A DNA stretch of 39,838 nucleotides from JBKJZO01 sp046715235 (lineage in GTDB: Bacteria > Actinomycetota > Actinomycetes > BP-191). The stretch is from the NCBI GenBank assembly GCA_046715235.1, contig JBKJZO010000014.1:1-39838 (forward strand), in the 5' to 3' direction. The notes under the pieces are model-generated. The model saw nothing but the letters and a program-made list of their open reading frames with translations. It was not told the DNA's origin and ran no database searches. The first letter of the stretch is position 1; each line of letters starts with the position of its first letter. Of the stretch, positions 23,213-30,734 are shown one piece after another. The position numbers and the translations under genes were made by a program.

Positions 23213-24217
23213 ATGCGGACCGTCGCGTGGAACGACAGTGCGGGCATCGATCCGGCGACCAACGCGCCGACGGGACCCGACGGCGATGACGCCCTTGACG
23301 CCTATTCGCAGGTGGTCACCTCGGTCGCCGAACGGCTGCGGCCGTCAGTGACCAGTCTGTCCGTGCTCGTCAGGGGACCCGGCGGTGAGGCCAACGCCGC
23401 CGGATCGGGCGTGGTCCTGAGCGGTGACGGTCTGCTGCTGACGTCGGCTCACGTCGTGGGCTCGGTCCGCGGCGGCGCCACGACGACGTACGACGGGCAG
23501 GAGCTGCCCTTCGAGGTCATCGGCGCAGATCCGCTCTCCGACATTGCGGTCCTCCGCGCTTACGGCGGCGAGCTGCAGCCAGCGGCCGTCGGCGACGCCG
23601 ACACGTTGCGCGTCGGGCAGCTGGTCGTCGCCGTCGGCAACCCGTTCGGGCTCGCCGGCTCGGTGACCGCCGGCGTCGTCAGCGCGCTGGGACGCTCGCT
23701 GCCGACCCGATCGGGCGCCGCGACGCGCGTCGTCGACAACGTCATCCAGACCGATGCGGCCCTTAACCCGGGCAACTCCGGTGGGGCGCTCGTCGATTGG
23801 AGGGCCCGGCTGGTCGGCCTCAACACGGCAGTCGCCGGCATCGGGCTCGGTCTCGCGGTCCCGATCAACTCGACGACCCAGCGCATCATCGGCGCGCTCA
23901 TCGCGTCAGGTCGCTTCCGCCGGGCCTATCTCGGCATCGCCGGGGAAGAGCGACCGCTGCCGGCTTCGGTCAGCCGCTGGCTGGACCGCTCAAAAGGAGT
24001 CGCCGTCGCCGGCGTCGTCGCAGGCAGCCCAGCCAGCCGGGCCGGCATCCGTCCCGGCGACGTGATCCTCGACATCGACGAGGCGCCAGTCACCACAGCG
24101 GGTGACCTGCAGCGGCTGATGGTCGAGGAGGCGATCGGCGTGCAGGTGACGATCCGGGTGCTACGAGCGGGCGCGGTGCACGATCTGTCGACGAGCCTGG
24201 ACGAGCTGCGCGCGTAG
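23213..24217 (+). CDS. HtrA/DegP-like S1C serine protease without signal peptide
   Basis: The 334-residue protease has the chymotrypsin-fold catalytic triad: His in LTSAHVVGSV, Asp in DPLSDIAVLRAY and Ser in NPGNSGGALVDW. It is followed by one PDZ domain (about residues 235-325, LGIAGEERPLP to GIRPGDVILDID). The first 45 residues (MRTVAWNDSAGIDPATNAP) have no hydrophobic segment, so the protein should stay in the cytoplasm, unlike usual HtrA. GAGGAGG precedes ATG 23213. A longer open frame upstream overlaps cfa and was rejected. It is probably a housekeeping or stress protease; the substrate is unknown. Confidence 0.85.
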   Translation: MRTVAWNDSAGIDPATNAPTGPDGDDALDAYSQVVTSVAERLRPSVTSLSVLVRGPGGEANAAGSGVVLSGDGLLLTSAHVVGSVRGGATTTYDGQELPFEVIGADPLSDIAVLRAYGGELQPAAVGDADTLRVGQLVVAVGNPFGLAGSVTAGVVSALGRSLPTRSGAATRVVDNVIQTDAALNPGNSGGALVDWRARLVGLNTAVAGIGLGLAVPINSTTQRIIGALIASGRFRRAYLGIAGEERPLPASVSRWLDRSKGVAVAGVVAGSPASRAGIRPGDVILDIDEAPVTTAGDLQRLMVEEAIGVQVTIRVLRAGAVHDLSTSLDELRA

Positions 24218-24466
24218 CACCAGCAGGTCGACGTCGGCGAATTCGGCCGGTAGGTCGGCAACCGTCTGCTCGACGGCGGTGCGATCGCGGACGTCGAGGC
24301 TGATCGGCAAAAGGTTCGGGCCCAGCTCGGCCGCGAGTTCGGCGAGCTCTGCGGCACGTCGCGCGGAGGCGACAACGCGGTCGCCCTCGGCGACGAAGCG
24401 GCGCGCAATCGCAGCGCCGAACCCGGTGCTGGCGCCGGTGACGAACACGATCTTCTGCGTTGGCAT
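24161..24466 (-). pseudogene. Truncated short-chain dehydrogenase/reductase
   Basis: From ATG 24466 the frame reads MPTQKIVFVTGASTGFGAAI, the TGxxxGxG NAD(P)-binding loop of SDR enzymes, and continues through PNLLPISLDVRDRTAVEQ to FADVDLLV. At about 24228 the homology stops where the family would have NNAG; the frame then runs to a stop at 24161 through bases that overlap the 3' end of the protease gene. The catalytic Tyr-Lys pair is missing. It starts four bases after the trmB stop, so it may still be transcribed with trmB. Confidence 0.75.
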
Positions 24467-24470
24467 CTGC

Positions 24471-25166
24471 CTACCTGGCCGGCGAACGAGTTGCGATGAC
24501 GTCGTGCACACAGTGCCCCTTGGCAACTGCCAGCCGCTCGAACCGGGTGACCGGCCGCCATACCGGCCTCTCGGCGAAGCCGGCGTTGTCGTTGCGCAGC
24601 AGCGGTTCGGCCGCGACCACGTCGAGCATCTGCGCGGCGTACGGCGGCCAGTCGGTCGCTAGATGCAGGCGCCCTCCTACTCGCAGCCTGTCGGCGATCA
24701 CGCTCGCAAACGACGCGTTGACCAGCCGGCGCTTGGTATGACGAGCCTTCGGCCACGGGTCGGGGAAGAACACGCGCACTTCGTCCAGCGAACCTGTCGC
24801 AAGCATGTCGCGTACGACGTCCATCGCGTCGCCAAGCACCACCCGGACGTTCCGCAATTCCAACTGATCGACGTCGCGGCACAGCGCGCCCGCGCCGGGC
24901 GTGTGCACGTCGACAGCGAGAAGGTCACGGGTGGCATCCGCGGCCGCCATCAGCGCGGTGGCCTCCCCCATGCCGAAACCGATCTCCAGGACGAGGGGCG
25001 CGGTCCGGCCGAAGTGCAACTGGTGGTCGAACCGATCAGCCGACACGTCGACGCCGTACGACGGCCACAGCGCCTCGAAGGAGCGGCGCTGCCCGGAGGT
25101 CATGCGCCCCCGCCGCGGAGCGAACGTCAGTATCGGTCGGACCTCAACCACGTCGGAGCCCGGCAT
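24471..25166 (-). CDS. trmB: tRNA (guanosine(46)-N7)-methyltransferase
   Basis: TrmB methylates G46 in the variable loop of tRNAs using SAM. The 231-residue protein has the SAM loop LVLEIGFGMGEATALMAAAD and the family hallmark FFPDPWPKARHTKRRLV, with RLHLATDWPPYAAQ and the terminal HDVIATR. ATG 25166 is used, but this codon lies within a 16-bp inverted repeat (25151-25191), which makes the start uncertain; GTG 25151 (in frame) is the main alternative. It is downstream of the SRPBCC gene in the same direction (31 bp). Confidence 0.92.
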   Translation of the reverse strand: MPGSDVVEVRPILTFAPRRGRMTSGQRRSFEALWPSYGVDVSADRFDHQLHFGRTAPLVLEIGFGMGEATALMAAADATRDLLAVDVHTPGAGALCRDVDQLELRNVRVVLGDAMDVVRDMLATGSLDEVRVFFPDPWPKARHTKRRLVNASFASVIADRLRVGGRLHLATDWPPYAAQMLDVVAAEPLLRNDNAGFAERPVWRPVTRFERLAVAKGHCVHDVIATRSPAR

Positions 25167-25191
25167 TCGCTCAGTATGCCGGGCTCCGACG
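25151..25191. repeat. Perfect 16-bp inverted repeat across the trmB start
   Basis: The arm at 25151-25166 (CGTCGGAGCCCGGCAT) and the arm at 25176-25191 (ATGCCGGGCTCCGACG) are perfectly complementary around a nine-base loop. It begins seven bases after the SRPBCC stop, so it may terminate that transcript (no U-tract, as usual in actinomycetes). On the minus strand the trmB ATG is the first codon of the 3' arm, so in a readthrough mRNA the start codon would be paired. Confidence 0.75.
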
Positions 25192-25197
25192 CGCGTT

Positions 25198-25755
25198 TTA
25201 GATCGAGCCGGTGTCGTGCGTCGTCCGCCGGGTCTTCTCGGCGGCACCCGTCCGCTCGCCGGTCGACGAAGCGGAACCGCTCGGATCCGTCGGGTACGCC
25301 TCCCCCGGCTTGATCTCGCCACGCCACGCTCCGGTCTCGGCACCCCGCGACTCGATGAATTCCTTGAAGCGCTCGAGGTCACCGCCGGCGCGCCCGCTGA
25401 TGAAGCCGAGTTTGTCGCCGACGGTCTCCAGCAAACCCTTGGGGTCGATGTCCAGCCGCAGCCGAACCTCGGTCTTGTTGCCACCGGCCGGGCGGAAGGT
25501 CACGACGCCGTCGTTCCTGGTGCCGCCGATGGCCCGCCAGGTGATCTGCGAGTCGGGCACCTGGTCGACGATCTCGGCGTCCCATTCCCGCTCAACCCCC
25601 GCGATCTCCGCCACCCAGTGCAGCCGCTTGGCGTCGAGCTGAGTGACCTTCTTCACGCCCTCCATGAACTGCGGAAACTCCTCGAACTGCGTCCACTGGT
25701 TGTACGCCGTCGAGACCGGCACGTTGACTTCGATGGTCTTTTCGATGTTGCTCAC
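25198..25755 (-). CDS. SRPBCC-family (START-like, cyclase/dehydrase type) protein
   Basis: The 185-residue product has the SRPBCC fold: IEKTIEVNVPVSTAYNQWTQ, FEEFPQFMEGVKKVTQLD, the central EIVDQVPDSQITWRAI and VVTFRPAGGNKTEVRLRLDI. It has a hydrophobic ligand pocket like the coenzyme Q-binding/cyclase proteins. Residues 150-185 form an acidic Ser/Thr tail (SGSASSTGERTGAAEKT). The ligand is unknown; many actinobacterial members are stress related. ATG 25755 follows a purine-rich leader. A 137-bp divergent gap separates it from the phosphatase at 25893. Confidence 0.85.
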   Translation of the reverse strand: MSNIEKTIEVNVPVSTAYNQWTQFEEFPQFMEGVKKVTQLDAKRLHWVAEIAGVEREWDAEIVDQVPDSQITWRAIGGTRNDGVVTFRPAGGNKTEVRLRLDIDPKGLLETVGDKLGFISGRAGGDLERFKEFIESRGAETGAWRGEIKPGEAYPTDPSGSASSTGERTGAAEKTRRTTHDTGSI

Positions 25756-25892
25756 CGTGAAACCGCTCCTTCTCCTGGGGATCCTTTCGCGTCCGCTCGA
25801 ACAACTACCCCGTCACTTCGCCACGACACGGTGACAGGGTGCTTGCGCCCCGGTGAGGGTCCTCTTGCCGCACGCGGCTAAGCTCCTTGCTC

Positions 25893-26705
25893 ATGGTCGC
25901 GCCGCTCGTTCGCCCCGACGAAGCCGCCCTCAACTCGTTGCTCGACCTCGCCGTCAGAGTGGCGGACGCCGGCGCGGCCGAGCTCCTGAGTCGCGCCGGA
26001 CACGCGGTCGCCGTCGAGTACAAGACGACGAACACCGATCCGGTGTCGGACGCAGACCGTGCGAGCGAGGCGGCGATCGGCGCGCTGCTGCGGGCCGCCC
26101 GCCCGGATGACGGCCTGCTCGGCGAGGAAGGCATGGAGCGCGCCGGTACGACGGGCCTACGCTGGGTCGTCGACCCGCTCGACGGCACCGTCAACTACCT
26201 TTACGGCCTGCCGCACTACGGCGTGAGCGTGGCCTGCGAGCAGCACGACGGCACCGACTGGGTGCCGCTGCTCGGGGTCGTGCACGACCCGGTCAAGCGC
26301 GAGACCTTCACAGCGGTGCGCGGCTCCGGATCGTTCCTCAACGGCGCCCGACTCGCCGTCAATGATCCGGTGCCCTTCGCCCGGGCACTGATCGGAACCG
26401 GCTTCTCCTATCTCCCGAAAGTCCGCGAGCTCGAGGGTGCGGTTGTCGCCCAGCTGCTACCCGCCGCCCGCGACATCAGGCGCTCCGGCAGCGCCGCGCT
26501 CGACCTGTGCTGGGTCGGTGCTGGGCGCTACGACGGCTACTACGAAGGCGCGCTGAACCGCTGGGATTGGGCTGCGGGTGCCCTCGTGGCACTTGAGGCA
26601 GGCGCGGTCATCTCAGCGCTCGGGGCCGGGTTCGTGGTCTCGGGGCCTTCTTTGCACGAGGAGCTACGCGCGGCGGTTTCGGGGCTCGAGGCGCCTTCGC
26701 CTTAG
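25893..26705 (+). CDS. Inositol monophosphatase family protein
   Basis: The 270-residue Mg-dependent phosphatase has the motifs TDPVSDADRASE, LGEEGM, WVVDPLDGTVNYLYG (metal binding, motif A) and NRWDWAAGALVALEAGA (motif B), with GFSYLPKVR and RRSGSAALDLCWVGAGR between. The substrate could be inositol-1-phosphate, histidinol phosphate or another sugar phosphate. ATG 25893 is preferred to TTG 25887. The last 98 bases overlap the end of the convergent NlpC/P60 gene. Confidence 0.9.
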   Translation: MVAPLVRPDEAALNSLLDLAVRVADAGAAELLSRAGHAVAVEYKTTNTDPVSDADRASEAAIGALLRAARPDDGLLGEEGMERAGTTGLRWVVDPLDGTVNYLYGLPHYGVSVACEQHDGTDWVPLLGVVHDPVKRETFTAVRGSGSFLNGARLAVNDPVPFARALIGTGFSYLPKVRELEGAVVAQLLPAARDIRRSGSAALDLCWVGAGRYDGYYEGALNRWDWAAGALVALEAGAVISALGAGFVVSGPSLHEELRAAVSGLEAPSP

Positions 26706-27717
26706 CGCGGGTCGTCGTGGCGACCCGCTTGGCGACGGGCACGAGCCTGCCTATACGCACGGTCTCACTGCGAAACACCGGGCGAAGCACGACCTTGCCC
26801 AGGACCCGTGACGCGTCGACCATTCGGCCGCCGCCGACGTAGATCCCGACGTGGACCGCGGGCCGGCCGTAGAACACGAGATCTCCCGGCGTCGCGTCGC
26901 GCACCCTGACTCGACGGGTCCGGCGTTCCAGGGCAGCCGCGGTCGCGGGCAGCAGACCGCCGCCCGCGCGACGCCAGCTGGCCGCTACCAGGCCAGCCGC
27001 GTCGTACTTCGGACCCCCACCACGCCGCTGGTACGGCGCCCCGACCGTTTTGCGCGCGGCCCGGACCATTCGCAGTGCCGACGGCGCGGGCCGCAGCCGG
27101 CTGACCGACTCCAACCGCGGTACAGCGTTCAGCCTGATGCGCACACTGCCCGACAGCGGGTTGGTCGCTGCAGCTTTGACGGACCTCCCGGTCCCGCTTT
27201 TGCCCTCGGGCATGCCGGGGCGGGGCACGCGGCCGTAGCGCACGACGCCTGACTTCCACACGTCCCGGACCACCACGCCCCGGCGCGCCGAAGATGCGTC
27301 GATGACGCGCCCCCCACCGATGTACAACGACACGTGTGTCACCGGATCGTCGAAGAAGACAAGATCGCCCGGCAGGGCGTCGTCGTCAGCGATCGGCGTG
27401 GCCCAGGCTGCCTGCGCTTGCGAGGTGCGTGGGATGTCGGCGACTCCCCCGAGATCACGCCACAACGCGTAGGTGAGACCCGAGCAATCCCAAGACCGCG
27501 GCCCTTCGCCGCCCCACTCGTAGGGCTCGCCGAGGTGCGTCCGCGCCGCTGCGACGACCCGAGCAGCGGCCGCATCCGGCGCGCCTGGCGGATGGTGACC
27601 CGTCAGGGAGGCCACTCCGGCGGTGCCGAGTACGGCGACCACTGCGGCCACCGCCACGCCGCGCGCCAGCACACGGGGCAGCTTCAAGGCCGGTCCCGGC
27701 TGTGACGGATGGGGCAA
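26608..27717 (-). CDS. Secreted protein with two NlpC/P60 domains, second one degenerate
   Basis: The 369-residue protein has an N-terminal signal/anchor segment (about residues 14-37), NlpC/P60 domain 1 (about 50-163) and domain 2 (about 213-320), then a Lys/Arg/Pro/Ala tail. Domain 1 has catalytic C78 (SWDCSGL) and H128 (THVSLYIG), as in gamma-D-glutamyl-meso-diaminopimelate peptidases that cut peptidoglycan stems. Domain 2 keeps H289 (AVHVGIYVG) but has Ala240 (KYDAAGL) in place of the Cys, so it is probably inactive and binds the wall. The start is TTG 27717; TTG 27684 is an alternative giving a tighter signal. The basic tail coincides with the overlap over the phosphatase gene. Confidence 0.85.
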   Translation of the reverse strand: MPHPSQPGPALKLPRVLARGVAVAAVVAVLGTAGVASLTGHHPPGAPDAAAARVVAAARTHLGEPYEWGGEGPRSWDCSGLTYALWRDLGGVADIPRTSQAQAAWATPIADDDALPGDLVFFDDPVTHVSLYIGGGRVIDASSARRGVVVRDVWKSGVVRYGRVPRPGMPEGKSGTGRSVKAAATNPLSGSVRIRLNAVPRLESVSRLRPAPSALRMVRAARKTVGAPYQRRGGGPKYDAAGLVAASWRRAGGGLLPATAAALERRTRRVRVRDATPGDLVFYGRPAVHVGIYVGGGRMVDASRVLGKVVLRPVFRSETVRIGRLVPVAKRVATTTRAKAKAPRAPKPPRVAPRAKKAPRPRTRPRALR

Positions 27718-27839
27718 ATGTTACGCAAGTGACTATCGTGACGCCTGAGGACCGAACTGACCACCTCCGTGCCGGCCAAGTCGGCCTACGCGGTGAGCAA
27801 GCGCTCGAGGCTTGCGCGCGCGTAGGTCCCGCTCACTTG

Positions 27840-27866
27840 GGGAATCTTCGCTATGTGCCGACCGTT
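27840..27866 (+). promoter_or_regulatory. SigR/SigH-type promoter of rbpA
   Basis: GGGAAT (27840-27845), 18 bases, GTT (27864-27866) exactly fits the thiol-stress sigma factor consensus GGGAAY-N18/19-GTT. It predicts a start near 27873, leaving a leader of about 26 bases with GGAGG (27890-27894) before the ATG. In Streptomyces coelicolor rbpA is a SigR target, so the placement makes biological sense. Confidence 0.7.
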
Positions 27867-27898
27867 CTAGAGAGCGAACCGATTCTCTTGGAGGCCCG

Positions 27899-28249
27899 AT
27901 GACCGACCGCGTGCTTCGCGGTAGCCGTCTCGGCGCCGTCAGCTACGAGAACGACCGGAACACTGACCTCGCCCCCCGCCAGTCGACCACCTATGACTGT
28001 CCGTCGGGCCACAGTTTCCGCGTTCCCTTTGCCGCCGACGCTGAGATCCCACCGACCTGGGAGTGCCGTTTGTGCGGCAAGACGGCACAGCGGACAGGCG
28101 TAGTCGAGGCGCCACCGGCGAAGAAGACCAAGCCTGCCCGCACCCACATGGACATGATCAGGGAGCGGCGCTCCACGGCCGACCTCGAGGAAGTGCTCAA
28201 GGAGCAATTGGCTGCGCGAGCGGCCGCAGCCAAGAAAAAGTCCGCCTGA
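27899..28249 (+). CDS. rbpA: RNA polymerase-binding protein RbpA
   Basis: RbpA binds the sigma factor and RNA polymerase beta-prime and stabilises open complexes; it is essential or near essential in actinobacteria. The 116-residue protein shows the N-terminal tail (DRVLRGSRLGAVSYENDR), the core domain with zinc-type residues YDCPSGHSFRVPF and WECRLCGKTA, and the C-terminal sigma-interaction helix (THMDMIRERRSTADLEEVLK). ATG 27899 follows GGAGG. A SigR-type promoter lies upstream and a strong hairpin terminator downstream, so it is monocistronic. Confidence 0.95.
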   Translation: MTDRVLRGSRLGAVSYENDRNTDLAPRQSTTYDCPSGHSFRVPFAADAEIPPTWECRLCGKTAQRTGVVEAPPAKKTKPARTHMDMIRERRSTADLEEVLKEQLAARAAAAKKKSA

Positions 28250-28269
28250 CGCTGTCACCGATCGCGCGT

Positions 28270-28692
28270 TTAACCCAGGCCACGCGGCTTCCCCCCCAGG
28301 CGCGTGGCCTGGTTATTTTCACCTCTGACCCGGGCGCCGCGCCTGGTGACGAGGCGCAGTAGCGCTCGCCGCAGCCCTGCTCGGGTTGGCGGCAGGATGC
28401 ACAGCAGCCCCAGCAGGTCGCTAAGGAAGCCGGGGGTCAGCAGCAACGCCCCGCCGAAGAGCACGAGGGCACCGTCGGCCACCTCACGCGCGGGAAGGTG
28501 TCCGGTGCCCATCGCCTCGGTGAACGCGCGCCAGGTCCGGGCCCCTTCGCGGCGGACCAGCCAAGCGCCAAGCACCGAGATCCCGACGAGCAGAGCCACG
28601 ACCTGCAGCGCGCCGATCTGCTGGCCCACCTGCACGATCAGGTAGATCTCCACGATCGGCACGACCAGGAAGATCAGCAGCAGATACGGCAT
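28270..28692 (-). CDS. fxsA: FxsA family membrane protein
   Basis: The 140-residue protein has the FxsA pattern: segment one PYLLLIFLVVPIVEIYLIVQ, segment two LQVVALLVGISVLGAWLVRR, the helix EMAGTG-type loop (AMGTGHLPAREVADGAL) and segment three LVLFGGALLLTPGFLSDLLG, with a positive C-terminus. FxsA is a small membrane protein that in Escherichia coli affects phage exclusion, but its normal role is unknown. ATG 28692 is seven bases after the lnt stop, so it follows lnt in one transcript. Its 3' end contains the rbpA terminator. Confidence 0.9.
   Translation of the reverse strand: MPYLLLIFLVVPIVEIYLIVQVGQQIGALQVVALLVGISVLGAWLVRREGARTWRAFTEAMGTGHLPAREVADGALVLFGGALLLTPGFLSDLLGLLCILPPTRAGLRRALLRLVTRRGARVRGENNQATRLGGKPRGLG
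28275..28320 (+). terminator. Rho-independent terminator of rbpA
   Basis: CCAGGCCACGCG (28275-28286) and CGCGTGGCCTGG (28301-28312) form a perfect 12-pair stem with a 14-base loop, followed by TTATTTTC. It begins 25 bases after the rbpA stop and lies within the last codons of the convergent fxsA. Confidence 0.8.
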
Positions 28693-28699
28693 TGCGCTC

Positions 28700-30301
28700 T
28701 CACCCACCCACAACAGTTCGATCACCCGGGGAGTCGGGCTCCTCGGCCGCAGTGGCCGCGATTGGCGCCTCGCGGCGCGCGCGGAGACGGATCGCCACGC
28801 CCCATGCGATCGCGGCAAGCGCTAACAGGCAAGCGGCGAGCTCCGGGACCGCGCCGACCCGCGTCGCCATAGTCAACGAGGATCGGAGCGGTACGTCGGC
28901 CGCGAGCACATCCTGCGTGAACAGGCCCGATCGCGCGAGAGTTCGGCCGTCGGGCCCGATCAGTGCGCTGACGCCGCTGGTTGCCGCGACCACGACCGTC
29001 CGGCCGTGCTCGATCGCGCGCAGTCGCCCCATCTCCAGTTGCTGCTCGGTCTGAGCACGGTTGCCGCCGCGCATGTACGTAGCGTTATTGGTCTGTACAA
29101 CCAGCAGCTGCGCACCGGCTCGCACGGTGTCCCTGACCAGTCCGTCGTACGCCACCTCGAAGCAGATCACGTCGCCGAAGCGCGCTCCGGCCACGTCGAG
29201 GACGCCTGGCTTCTTGCCGGCGACGAAGTCGCGCGGGATGTACTCCTCGAGCATCCGCACCCGGCCGCGTAACAGGCCGCGCAACGGCACGTACTCGCCG
29301 AACGGCACGAGGTGCTGCTTGACGTACATCTGGCCGGCGCCGGCCGTGACCGGGTCCCAGACGAGCCCCGCGTTCAGGATGCGGTCGTGGTCGGTGTCGA
29401 GCACCGCGCCCACGAGAATCGGCGCTCCCACGTCCGCGGCGGCTTGCTGCACCAGCGCCGCGACACGGGCGTCGCGGCGGGGATCGATGTCTGTGCTGTT
29501 CTCGGGCCAGACGACCAGCGCCGGTCGCCGAATCCGGCCGTCGCGCACGTCGGCCGCCAGCCTGCTGGTCGCCTCGACGTGGTTGCGCAGCACCGCCATG
29601 TCCTCTTCGAACCGCTCCAAACCGAGCGCTGGCACGTTGCCCTGCACCGCAGCTACCGAGACCGTCCGCTCCCCCATCGAGGGCACCGGTACGGCGGCCG
29701 CCACCGCGGTCGCTACGGCCAGCCCACTCCCCGCCACGGCGGCGCGTCGCAGCAGCCGGCGCCGATCGGAGCTCGCGTAGAGCGCCCACAGCCCGGTGAA
29801 CCCGACGAGGGCGGTGACGAAGCTCAGCAGCGGCGCGCCGCCGAGGGACACCCATTCGGTGAAAGGACTGCGCGTCTGGCTGAAGGCGATCCGGCCCCAG
29901 GTGAAGCCGCCGACCGGGAACCGGCCCCGCGCCGCTTCGTAGAGAACCCACACGCCGGCCTGCGCGAGCGGCCACCAGCTCAGCCGGCTCGTCACGGCGA
30001 GGCCTATCCCCAGCAGCCCTGTTGCCAGCGCCTGGGTGATCGCGAGGATGAGCCACGCGTGCACGCCGACGTTGATCAACCAGTCGATCAGCGGCAGGAA
30101 GAACGTGAAGCCGGCGAGCAGACCCAGGCCGAACGCGCCCCGCGTCCGCCGGCCGTCGCACACCCACGAGAGAAGGCCCATGCCGACGAGCGCGAGGGGC
30201 CACCAACCGGTCGGCGGGAAGGCAAGCCACAGCGCGGCACCGGCTCCCGCGGCGAGCGGAATCGCCCACCGCGTGGGGACCGGAGCGGCGTGAAGAGTCA
30301 T
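28700..30301 (-). CDS. lnt: Apolipoprotein N-acyltransferase
   Basis: Lnt N-acylates the N-terminal cysteine of lipoproteins in the membrane. The 533-residue protein has about six N-terminal membrane segments (residues 1-205) and a nitrilase-type domain (about 215-470). Catalytic Glu is in LVVWPENSTD, Lys in YVKQHLVPFGEY and Cys in GDVICFEVAYDG, the E-K-C triad. A final hydrophobic segment (about 490-510) is followed by an acidic tail. In M. tuberculosis the equivalent Rv2051c is fused to the mannosyltransferase Ppm1; here there is no fused or adjacent Ppm1 domain. ATG 30301 is standard. Confidence 0.9.
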   Translation of the reverse strand: MTLHAAPVPTRWAIPLAAGAGAALWLAFPPTGWWPLALVGMGLLSWVCDGRRTRGAFGLGLLAGFTFFLPLIDWLINVGVHAWLILAITQALATGLLGIGLAVTSRLSWWPLAQAGVWVLYEAARGRFPVGGFTWGRIAFSQTRSPFTEWVSLGGAPLLSFVTALVGFTGLWALYASSDRRRLLRRAAVAGSGLAVATAVAAAVPVPSMGERTVSVAAVQGNVPALGLERFEEDMAVLRNHVEATSRLAADVRDGRIRRPALVVWPENSTDIDPRRDARVAALVQQAAADVGAPILVGAVLDTDHDRILNAGLVWDPVTAGAGQMYVKQHLVPFGEYVPLRGLLRGRVRMLEEYIPRDFVAGKKPGVLDVAGARFGDVICFEVAYDGLVRDTVRAGAQLLVVQTNNATYMRGGNRAQTEQQLEMGRLRAIEHGRTVVVAATSGVSALIGPDGRTLARSGLFTQDVLAADVPLRSSLTMATRVGAVPELAACLLALAAIAWGVAIRLRARREAPIAATAAEEPDSPGDRTVVGG

Positions 30302-30734
30302 CGTCGCTCATCGTGCCGTACGCCGCCGCGTCCTGCCCCTGCCCGCGCGATCTCGCGCGCGGTTTCCATAGGGAAAGGGACGAAGCCCGGGCGCCCTTCG
30401 GACCGGACCGGGCCCACTGGCTGTGGGCGACGCGGAACCGTTGTCTACTGGGTGCCCGGGTTCATCCGGACGCGGTTCACCGGCGAGGCGGCCGTGGCAG
30501 ATCGCCGACGGAGGGGCCGACGGGTTGCGGCGGCAGTTTCCGGGGGGGTTGGCGATCCGGCCGGGACAAGGTGAACGAGGGGGCACGATTCCGAAGCTGC
30601 CTGACCGGTGTCAATATGCCTCTGACCTGCAGGTATTCAGCATCCGTACAGGTCACGGCCGTGATCGATGACCTTGGAATTCATTGAGATTTCTTTTCCA
30701 TCGGCGTGTCGCGCGACGCATGTGACTGCTGGGG
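30302..30734. other. Intergenic region upstream of lnt
   Basis: These 433 bases lie between lnt and the amidohydrolase, both read leftward. I see no supported gene in either strand and no glycosyltransferase remnant, although a Ppm1-like gene often sits next to lnt in actinobacteria. It should contain the lnt promoter, but no clear hexamers stood out. Confidence 0.4.

Noticed and set aside
27718..27898. A ydaO-type c-di-AMP riboswitch upstream of the NlpC/P60 gene
   Set aside because: Such riboswitches occur before actinobacterial cell-wall hydrolases, but the 181-bp gap, shared with the rbpA promoter, shows no recognisable conserved core.
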